NCBI GenBank assembly: GCA_028706895.1
Contig: JAQTVG010000092.1
Location: 1 to 5,133, forward strand
Length of the DNA stretch: 5,133 nucleotides
Origin: Candidatus Omnitrophota bacterium
Lineage (GTDB): Bacteria; Omnitrophota; Gorgyraeia; Gygaellales; Profunditerraquicolaceae
Direction of reading: 5' to 3'
Made by a program: the position numbers and the translations under genes. The notes under the pieces are model-generated. The model made no database searches. It was not told the DNA's origin and saw nothing but the letters and a program-made list of their open reading frames with translations. Positions 1 through 4,734 of this stretch are shown here, piece after piece; position 1 is the stretch's first letter; each line of letters opens with the position of its first letter.

Positions 1-1
1 C

Positions 2-409
2 CTGGAGAACGGCAAAGTTACGATATTGCCTATCCTGGAAATAGATTTCTCAACCTGTAAAAAAAGCGGTGAATATTTTTATTCCTGGCGGATGAAGGAG
101 TTTCAGGGAAACGCGGAGTTTGGCCTTGTCCCGGAATTTCATTGCCCCGCGCGCTTAGACAAAGAAACGGAAGAATTAGTAAAAGATGTGGCGCTAAAGA
201 CTCATCAGGCGGTAGGATGTTTTGATATTTCGCGCACAGATATACGTTTAAGTAAAGACGGTATTCCTTATGTATTAGAGATAAATCCGTTGCCCGGGCT
301 TAACCCGACGGAATCAAATTTCCCCATTATGGCATATGCCGCGGGAATGAAATATGAAGATATTATTGAGGCAATATTGCTGGGTGCCTCTGAACGGAGG
401 ACAAATTAA
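2..409 (+). CDS. D-alanine--D-alanine ligase-like ATP-grasp enzyme, C-terminal part (5' end outside window)
   Basis: The frame is open from base 2 and gives 135 C-terminal residues; the gene starts upstream of the window. The TTG at 26 is internal, because homologous-looking sequence (LENGKVTILPILEID) continues before it. ATP-grasp ligases of the Ddl family activate a carboxylate with ATP and join it to an amine. The end of the fold is visible: SRTD (Asp80 of the visible peptide) and LEINPLPG (Glu93, Asn95), which match the Mg2+-binding Asp/Glu/Asn of Ddl (classically LEVNTLPGMT). A C-terminal helix follows, ending ASERR. NPLPGLN in place of NTLPGMT is a departure from peptidoglycan Ddl enzymes, so another ligase substrate is possible. 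The stop codon lies one base before the kamA start, and the kamA ribosome binding site lies inside this gene, so the two are very probably co-transcribed and translationally coupled. The fold assignment is secure; the substrate is unknown. Confidence 0.85.
   Translation: MENGKVTILPILEIDFSTCKKSGEYFYSWRMKEFQGNAEFGLVPEFHCPARLDKETEELVKDVALKTHQAVGCFDISRTDIRLSKDGIPYVLEINPLPGLNPTESNFPIMAYAAGMKYEDIIEAILLGASERRTN
396..400 (+). promoter_or_regulatory. Ribosome binding site of kamA
   Basis: GGAGG ends 10 bases before the ATG at 411 and lies within the last codons of the preceding ligase gene. It decides the kamA start. An in-frame ATG at 354 would add 19 residues, overlap the ligase by 56 bases and has no comparable Shine-Dalgarno sequence. 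Confidence 0.8.
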
Positions 410-410
410 T

Positions 411-1592
411 ATGGGTAATAATGCAGTAGCGGAGAACCAAAAATTAACTTCTGAAGCTCCTCAGCAACCACGTGTTTCCCGCAGGCCGCAGGATTATCAA
501 CAGATAAGTTTATATAAGGATGTAAATCCCCTTGATTGGGAGGATTGGCATTGGCAGTTAAAGAACCGCATACGCTCTAAAGACGACCTCGCGCAAGTTA
601 TAAAATTAACTCCCGAAGAAGAGGCGGGGATAAAAAAGGCAAGCGGCAGGTTATCTATGGCAATAACGCCTTATTGGGCGACTTTAATTGACCCTGAAGA
701 CCCCAATTGCCCTTTCAGGCGCCAGGCTGTGCCGGTTGTTTCTGAATTTATTGTGGGGCCGCATGAAATGGTTGACCCTTGCGCAGAAGACAGGGATTCG
801 CCGGCGCTGCATTTAGTGCACCGCTATCCAGACAGGGTTTTATTGCTGGCTACTGAAGCATGCGCAATGTATTGCCGGCACTGCACAAGGCGCAGGTTAG
901 TAGGAGAGCATGTAGAGAATAATTCTCCCGGAAGGTTTGACGCGGCAATTGAATATATAAAATCAAACAGGAAAATCAGGGATGTGCTTATATCCGGCGG
1001 AGACCCGTTTATATTAGAGGACGAAGAAATAGAAAGCTTATTAGAGAAACTGCGTTCTATATCCCATATAGAATTTCTAAGGATAGGCACCCGCGTCCCT
1101 GTGACATTGCCGCACCGTGTTACCGAGAAATTGGCAAATACCCTTAAGAAATACGCGCCTATATGGGTCAGTATCCATTTTAACCACCCTAAAGAAATTA
1201 CTAAACGTTGTAAAATCGCCTGCGATATGCTGGCCGATAACGGTATCCCCCTGGGCAGCCAGAGCGTCCTTTTAAAAGGAGTGAATGACCGGCCGTATAT
1301 TATGAAACGCCTCGTGCATGAATTATTGCAGATAAGGGTCAGGCCATATTATATCTACCAGTGCGACCCTGTGAGAGGAACGCAGCATTTTCGCACGCCG
1401 GTAGCAGTAGGTATAAATATCATAGAAAAATTAAGGGGCCATACTTCAGGCTACGCTGTGCCTACTTATGTTATAGACGGGCCGGGCGGCGGTGGAAAAA
1501 TCCCGGTTGGCCCGAACTATGTGCTTTCCCAGGCCAAAGGCAAATACGTCCTGCGTAACTATAAAGGTAAAATTTATACCTACTTGGAATAA
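411..1592 (+). CDS. kamA: Lysine 2,3-aminomutase (KamA family radical SAM, PLP-dependent)
   Basis: 393 residues. KamA uses S-adenosylmethionine, a 4Fe-4S cluster and pyridoxal phosphate to move the alpha-amino group of L-lysine to the beta carbon, giving L-beta-lysine; it acts in the cytoplasm. The radical SAM motif CAMYCRHC (Cys151, Cys155, Cys158) is followed by TRRR, with Arg160 matching the carboxylate-binding Arg134 of the Clostridium subterminale enzyme. HRYPDR (137-142) is also conserved. QCDP Asp319 and VIDGPGG Asp356 match Asp293 and Asp330, which hold the epsilon-amino group, and Lys363 in GGGGKIP is the PLP lysine. All of these match at a constant offset of 26 (clostridial sequence and numbering from memory). 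Keeping both Asp residues argues for lysine rather than glutamate as substrate. The zinc site is gone: the Cys268 position is Arg294 (GVNDR), and the protein ends at YTYLE, before the usual CxCxxC tail. The first 30 or so residues are polar and probably disordered. It is coupled to the upstream ligase; no acetyltransferase (ablB) gene follows. Confidence 0.93.
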   Translation: MGNNAVAENQKLTSEAPQQPRVSRRPQDYQQISLYKDVNPLDWEDWHWQLKNRIRSKDDLAQVIKLTPEEEAGIKKASGRLSMAITPYWATLIDPEDPNCPFRRQAVPVVSEFIVGPHEMVDPCAEDRDSPALHLVHRYPDRVLLLATEACAMYCRHCTRRRLVGEHVENNSPGRFDAAIEYIKSNRKIRDVLISGGDPFILEDEEIESLLEKLRSISHIEFLRIGTRVPVTLPHRVTEKLANTLKKYAPIWVSIHFNHPKEITKRCKIACDMLADNGIPLGSQSVLLKGVNDRPYIMKRLVHELLQIRVRPYYIYQCDPVRGTQHFRTPVAVGINIIEKLRGHTSGYAVPTYVIDGPGGGGKIPVGPNYVLSQAKGKYVLRNYKGKIYTYLE

Positions 1593-1645
1593 ATCCACTC
1601 CCTAACGAACACGCGCAAAACCGCAAGTTAAACCTTTAGGCTGTA
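1593..1645 (+). other. Short intergenic gap between kamA and the prepilin gene
   Basis: 53 bases. I see no convincing hairpin terminator or promoter. The only ribosome-binding-like sequence before the pilin ATG is TTTAGG (1635-1640), which is weak. Whether the pilin has its own promoter cannot be read from this sequence. Confidence 0.5.
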
Positions 1646-2152
1646 ATGATTGTTAGTTTCAAATTAGCTAACCTTAAAAAGAAAAACGGTTTTACCCTCC
1701 TGGAATTAATAATAGTAATTATTATTGTAGGCATCCTTGCCACCCTAGGTCTTAATCAATATACAAATATTGTGGAAAGCGGCCGCGGGGCTGAGGCAAA
1801 AACAAGTTTTGGATTAGTCCGTAAACTCCATCAGCAATATTATTTAACTAATACTACACGTACTGGCGAGACCGCTAGTGATGTCGGCATTGGTTCGGCT
1901 TCAGATCAACTCCCAACCTCATGTACTTCAAGTTATTATTTTCGTTACTCATATTTTCAGTCTAGCATGGGGGATCCTGTAATAGGCGTCTACGCATACA
2001 GGTGTACCAGCGGCGGAAAATCTCCTGCGGCATCGGTTCCATATACATGGGGTTATCGATATAATCCATCAACGAATTATGAGGATTGGTGGTGTCAGGT
2101 AAATGGTTCGGATAAATGGGGTTGGATTGTGCGCCCACAGTCTTGCCCCTGA
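1646..2152 (+). CDS. Type IV pilin-like / type II secretion pseudopilin-like prepilin
   Basis: 168 residues. The class III prepilin signal is clear: a basic leader (MIVSFKLANLKKKNG) is cut after Gly15 by prepilin peptidase PilD, and the mature protein begins with N-methylated Phe16 in FTLLEL. Glu20 is the mature Glu5 used in filament assembly. Residues 16-35 form the hydrophobic N-terminal helix (LIIVIIIVGILATLGL), an inner-membrane anchor before assembly. The mature length of about 153 residues suits a major pilin, minor pilin or GspG/GspH-type pseudopilin. The globular part has four cysteines (93, 120, 150, 167), enough for two disulfides, and is rich in Tyr, Trp and Ser near the C-terminus. 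No other pilus gene is nearby, so it is an orphan here. The start is fixed by the leader; the ribosome binding site (TTTAGG) is weak. The stop codon lies exactly at the edge of the palindromic block that follows, so the last two residues may have been set by an insertion. The exact pilus or secretion role is unknown. Confidence 0.88.
   Translation: MIVSFKLANLKKKNGFTLLELIIVIIIVGILATLGLNQYTNIVESGRGAEAKTSFGLVRKLHQQYYLTNTTRTGETASDVGIGSASDQLPTSCTSSYYFRYSYFQSSMGDPVIGVYAYRCTSGGKSPAASVPYTWGYRYNPSTNYEDWWCQVNGSDKWGWIVRPQSCP
2142..2150 (+). repeat. Left copy of imperfect 9-bp direct repeat flanking the outer palindromic element
   Basis: CTTGCCCCT directly abuts the GACAA end of the outer inverted repeat and matches 7 of 9 bases with CTTGACCCG at 2620-2628. 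It is a candidate diverged target-site duplication. It overlaps the last codons of the prepilin gene. Confidence 0.4.
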
Positions 2153-2153
2153 C

Positions 2154-2169
2154 AAGCTTTAAGCTTTTT
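2154..2169 (+). terminator. Weak terminator-like hairpin after the prepilin gene
   Basis: AAGC, a five-base loop, then GCTT runs into five T residues, two bases after the stop codon. The four-pair stem is very short, so it would be a poor intrinsic terminator by itself. The much larger palindrome it belongs to could strengthen termination. Confidence 0.25.
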
Positions 2170-2415
2170 GTATCGTCTATAGACATAGATAACAATTTTG
2201 CTGTAGGATTTATTCGCGTGCTGAAAATCTTTGCCGTCTGCTGCGGTTTACTCCTCGTTCGTTTGCAGGAATTCCGACACACGTATAACGAAGGTCAGTT
2301 CCTGCACTCACTCGTCGTAAATCCTTGCAGACTCTATCCGTAAGGCGAAGTGCCAAAGATTTTCTAATGCACGCTCACAAATCCCTCTGCAAAACTATTA
2401 CTCGTATATATAGAT

Positions 2416-2422
2416 AGCATCA
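2416..2422 (+). repeat. Left 7-bp target-site duplication of the inner element
   Basis: AGCATCA ends exactly where the TTTAGCGG terminal inverted repeat begins. An identical copy follows the other end at 2591-2597. The flanks are direct, not inverted, so they are not a continuation of the palindrome. Confidence 0.75.
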
Positions 2423-2460
2423 TTTAGCGGATGGCTTGGCTTGATTTCGAACAGCATCTA

Positions 2461-2519
2461 GAAAATTCGAGCGGGCAGGGTTGCCTCGCTAATACCTGTC
2501 GGGCAGAGCGAGAATTTTC
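2461..2519. repeat. Inner stem of the 168-bp element
   Basis: GAAAATTC and GAATTTTC form a perfect 8-bp stem. Extended outward to 2455-2468 against 2512-2525, the match is 11 of 14. The loop contains TCGCT/AGCGA (2486-2490 with 2507-2511) and two copies of CGGGCAG (2472-2478 and 2500-2506), giving a branched fold. Confidence 0.65.
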
Positions 2520-2527
2520 CTGAAGCG

Positions 2528-2542
2528 CAGCGAGCCTCGCTG
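2528..2542. repeat. Perfect 6-bp hairpin in the extra segment of the right arm
   Basis: CAGCGA, loop GCC, TCGCTG. It lies in the 29-base stretch present only in the right arm of the inner element, and the AGCGAG/CTCGCT motif recurs several times nearby. It has no T-run, so it is not a terminator. Confidence 0.6.
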
Positions 2543-2590
2543 GGGCGAGCAAGCGGTGCTGTGAGAAAGTAAGGCAAGGCAGCCGCTAAA

Positions 2591-2597
2591 AGCATCA
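2591..2597 (+). repeat. Right 7-bp target-site duplication of the inner element
   Basis: AGCATCA directly follows the CCGCTAAA end and is identical to 2416-2422. Confidence 0.75.
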
Positions 2598-2619
2598 TCT
2601 AAAATCTTGAGCTTTTGTC

Positions 2620-2628
2620 CTTGACCCG
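2620..2628 (+). repeat. Right copy of imperfect 9-bp direct repeat flanking the outer element
   Basis: CTTGACCCG directly follows the TTGTC end of the outer palindrome and matches the left copy at 7 of 9 bases. It contains the TTGACC -35 box of the downstream promoter. Confidence 0.4.
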
Positions 2629-2649
2629 ATATAGCCGCTATTATATAAT
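2621..2649 (+). promoter_or_regulatory. Sigma70-type promoter of the EF-G-like gene
   Basis: TTGACC (2621-2626), a spacer of exactly 17 bases, then TATAAT (2644-2649), a near-consensus housekeeping promoter. An overlapping second TATAAT at 2649-2654 has a poorer spacing of 22. Transcription should start near 2656, giving a leader of about 40 bases before the ATG at 2695. The -35 box lies at the very border of the palindromic block, so an insertion has probably replaced whatever lay upstream of it. Confidence 0.8.
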
Positions 2650-2680
2650 ATAATCTCCTTGTTGTTTTAGTCCGCAAAAA

Positions 2681-2686
2681 AAGGAG
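2681..2686 (+). promoter_or_regulatory. Ribosome binding site of the EF-G-like gene
   Basis: AAGGAG lies 8 bases before the ATG at 2695, a strong site at ideal spacing that confirms the start. Confidence 0.85.
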
Positions 2687-2694
2687 CTTCTGTC

Positions 2695-4653
2695 ATGGAT
2701 GCCCAGAAAAAAAGAAACCTTATTCTTTTAGGCCATGCCCAGTCAGGAAAAACCACCCTTTCGGAGAGCCTCCTCTATTTTTGTAAAACTACTACTAGAA
2801 AAGGAACAATAGCCGACGGGACTACCGTAAGCGACTATAGTTTTGACGAAATAGAGAGAAAAAATTCCATTAATTCCGCTTTCCTGTATTGCGACTATAA
2901 AGGTTACCGGATTCAGATTATAGATACTCCGGGTTACGCAGATTTTTTCGGAGAGGTGATTTCAGGGGTACGCGCGATAGATAGCGCAGTCATAGTCGTA
3001 GATGCGATAGCCGGCGTAGAAGTAGGCACTGAGCGTGTTTGGGGGATTCTCGAAGAAGCAGGTTTACCTTGTGTAATATTTATAAATAAGGCGGATAAAG
3101 AAGGCGCGGATACAAAAAAAGCCCTTTTAGATATAAAGGAAAGGCTCTCCAGGAAGGCGGTAGAGGTTGTTTCTTTGGATGCTCCGGATTTAGTAGAGAC
3201 CATTGCGGAGAGCGACGATAAACTTTTAGAAAAATATCTGGGAGGCGAGAAGCTCTCTAGCGAAGAATTAAGCAATGGTTTGCGCCAGGCAGTAATCAAG
3301 CGCAATATTTTTCCCGTGATATCAGGCTCCGGTTTAACCGATAAAGGCATAGAAGAATTGCTTAATGCGATTATCGCGTATTTGCCGTCGCCTGCGGAAA
3401 GAGCAGAAATAGCAGCCCATAATCCAACAAGCGCTGAAAACAAAAAAGAGGTCACATTCAAGACTGATGCGCCTTTTAGCGCATTTGTATTTAAAAGCAT
3501 ATCCGACCCTTATGTGGGGCAGCTTACGTTATTACGCGTTTTTTCCGGGACTTTATTATCTAATACAGGTTTCTATAACATTAGCAAGAAGACAAGAGAG
3601 AGGATCGGGCAGATTTATATCCTCCAGGGCAAAGAACAAAGGGCTGTTGAGGCCGGTTCCTGCGGTGATGTTGTGGCTATCGCCAAGTTAAAAGAAACTT
3701 TGACTTCAGATTCGCTCTGCGATGAAAAGAATCAGTTTTTATTTGAACCTCTTATTTTTCCTGAACCGGCCATATCCGCGTCTGTAAAGCCGAAATCCCG
3801 CCAGGACGAAGAGAAGATTTCCGGGGCGCTGCATAAATTGGCTTCCGAAGACCCGACGTTTAAGGTGACGCATGACCCGCAGACCAAAGAAATGATTATC
3901 TCGGGGTTGGGGGACCAGCATTTGAGCGTAATGATCAGCCGCTTAAAGAAAAGATTTAATGTTGAAGTTGAGCTCGGCACGCCTAAAGTTTCCTATAAGG
4001 AGACCATCAGTAAAAGCGTAAAGGTGCAGGGTAAATTTAAGCGCCAGTCCGGAGGCCGCGGGCAATATGGGGATTGCTGGATTGAAGTAGAACCTTTGGA
4101 AAGAGGCAAGGGTTTTGAATTTATTGATAAGATTTTCGGAGGAGCTATCCCCAGGAATTTTATCCCTTCAGTAGAAAAAGGCGTAAGACAAGCATGTTTA
4201 GAAGGGGCGGTAGCCGGTTACCCGATAGTAGATATACGGGTGCGTTTAGTGGACGGCTCTTATCATGAAGTTGATTCATCTGATATGGCTTTTCAGATTG
4301 CAGGCTCCATGGCCTTAAGAAAAGCAATTATGGCTGCCGGGCCTGTGCTTTTAGAGCCGGTTATGGATGTGGATATTGTTATCCCGGAAGAATCTTTAGG
4401 GGGGATAAGCGGGGATATAAATTCGCGCCGCGGCCGGGTTATAGGCATGGAGGTCAAGGGTAAAAACCAGGTTTTAAAGGCGCAAGTTCCCCTCTCTGAA
4501 ATGTTTACCTACGCTAATGACCTACGTTCCATTACAGGCGGAAGGGGCATGTATACAATGCGTTTTTCTCATTACGAAGAAGTCCCTCACAAGGTTGCCT
4601 CCATGATTATCATTCAATATCAGGCCACCAAGAAGCGAGACGAAGAAGAATAA
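2695..4653 (+). CDS. fusA: Elongation factor G-like translational GTPase (EF-G-II type paralogue)
   Basis: 652 residues, slightly shorter than canonical EF-G (about 690-700). EF-G drives tRNA-mRNA translocation on the ribosome and, with RRF, ribosome recycling. The G domain covers about 7-233: P-loop GHAQSGKTT (13-21), switch I ERKNSI (54-59; canonical ERGITI, so Thr becomes Ser58), DTPGYADF (77-84), NKAD (131-134) and ISGSG (209-213). Domain II is about 258-345, domain III about 355-430 (LGDQHLSVMISRLK), domain IV about 432-550 (QSGGRGQYG at 451-459; GSYHEVDSS with the tip His524 kept), and domain V about 553-645. The switch II His that EF-G uses to activate water (DTPGH) is Tyr81. That Tyr, with the non-canonical switch I, points to the EF-G-like/EF-G-II subfamily rather than the housekeeping gene beside rpsL-rpsG-tufA. 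The gene has its own strong promoter, and a YchF-like gene follows after 81 bases. The true role is uncertain: some EF-G-II proteins translocate, others lack ribosome-stimulated GTPase activity. Confidence 0.9.
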   Translation: MDAQKKRNLILLGHAQSGKTTLSESLLYFCKTTTRKGTIADGTTVSDYSFDEIERKNSINSAFLYCDYKGYRIQIIDTPGYADFFGEVISGVRAIDSAVIVVDAIAGVEVGTERVWGILEEAGLPCVIFINKADKEGADTKKALLDIKERLSRKAVEVVSLDAPDLVETIAESDDKLLEKYLGGEKLSSEELSNGLRQAVIKRNIFPVISGSGLTDKGIEELLNAIIAYLPSPAERAEIAAHNPTSAENKKEVTFKTDAPFSAFVFKSISDPYVGQLTLLRVFSGTLLSNTGFYNISKKTRERIGQIYILQGKEQRAVEAGSCGDVVAIAKLKETLTSDSLCDEKNQFLFEPLIFPEPAISASVKPKSRQDEEKISGALHKLASEDPTFKVTHDPQTKEMIISGLGDQHLSVMISRLKKRFNVEVELGTPKVSYKETISKSVKVQGKFKRQSGGRGQYGDCWIEVEPLERGKGFEFIDKIFGGAIPRNFIPSVEKGVRQACLEGAVAGYPIVDIRVRLVDGSYHEVDSSDMAFQIAGSMALRKAIMAAGPVLLEPVMDVDIVIPEESLGGISGDINSRRGRVIGMEVKGKNQVLKAQVPLSEMFTYANDLRSITGGRGMYTMRFSHYEEVPHKVASMIIIQYQATKKRDEEE

Positions 4654-4734
4654 TTTAACCCCGTTTTTTCTAAATAATATCAGCATAAAGAATATCAGGA
4701 AGAGTTAACATAAGTACTAGAAAGGAAGTGCCAG
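4654..4734 (+). other. Gap between the EF-G-like and YchF-like genes
   Basis: 81 bases. A run CCCCGTTTTTTC (4659-4670) has no upstream complementary stem, so I do not call a terminator. AATATCAG occurs twice (4676-4683 and 4691-4698), 15 bases apart, with no known meaning. No clear promoter is visible, so read-through from the EF-G-like gene is the simplest assumption. The ribosome binding site AAGGAAG (4722-4728) precedes the GTG. Confidence 0.5.

Larger units (their letters stand above)
2423..2590. mobile_element. Inner MITE-like element, 168 bp, non-coding, with terminal inverted repeats
   Basis: The ends are TTTAGCGG and CCGCTAAA. The left arm 2423-2458 matches the reverse complement of 2555-2590 at 28 of 36 bases without gaps. 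A second inner stem pairs GAAAATTC 2461-2468 with GAATTTTC 2512-2519. An exact 7-bp direct repeat abuts both ends, the classic trace of transposition. No open frame in it looks like a protein. The right arm carries 29 extra bases (2526-2554) with its own hairpin, so it is GC-richer and asymmetric. The element sits inside the right arm of the outer palindrome. The size fits a miniature inverted-repeat transposable element mobilised in trans; the parent transposase family is not identifiable here. Confidence 0.75.
2151..2619. mobile_element. Outer MITE-like palindromic element (decayed, about 294 bp without the nested insertion)
   Basis: There is no plausible gene here, but the two halves are inverted copies of one another. 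Paired segments from the outside in are: GACAA 2151-2155 with 2615-2619; 2176-2201 with 2389-2414 (18 of 26); 2196-2221 with 2369-2394 (20 of 26, overlapping the previous pair at TTTTGC); GAAAATCTTTG 2223-2233 with 2354-2364 (11 of 11); GTCTGC 2236-2241 with 2327-2332; TTTAC 2247-2251 with 2317-2321; and TGCAGGAA 2264-2271 with 2299-2306. The apex is 2272-2298. The outermost pairing works only if the inner element (2423-2590) and one copy of its duplication are removed from the right arm. That implies the outer element was there first. It encodes no transposase; a MITE moved in trans is the simplest reading, and a large structured RNA or DNA hairpin is the alternative. Flanking repeats are at 2142-2150 and 2620-2628. 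Confidence 0.6.

Noticed and set aside
354..410. Longer KamA starting at the ATG at 354
   Set aside because: It would overlap the ligase by 56 bases, has no ribosome binding site, and the extra residues resemble nothing in KamA. GGAGG clearly serves the ATG at 411.
1562..1580. AGGTA/TACCT small stem at the kamA 3' end as a terminator
   Set aside because: It has only five pairs, is A/T-rich in the loop, lies inside the coding sequence and is not followed by a T-run.
1600..1634. TAAC ... GTTA ends after kamA, resembling an integron attC site that might make the pilin a gene cassette
   Set aside because: The interior between TAAC and GTTA is not palindromic, it is too short, and the left core does not match RYYYAAC. 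The 2151-2619 palindrome also lacks attC core sites.
2116..2343. 75-residue and 106-residue open frames across the pilin end and the palindromic region
   Set aside because: They have no start signals and no recognisable protein features, and they run through the inverted repeat, so they are chance frames.
2185..2416. ATAGATA at 2185-2191 and 2410-2416 as target duplication of the outer element
   Set aside because: The two copies are not flush with the same point of the inverted repeat (about 9 bases out of register), and the sequence is A/T-rich. The pairing also continues beyond them to GACAA/TTGTC.
2581..2640. AGCCGCTA repeated at 2581-2588 and 2633-2640
   Set aside because: One copy is in the inner element and the other in the promoter spacer. 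A single 8-bp match with no flanking similarity is probably chance.
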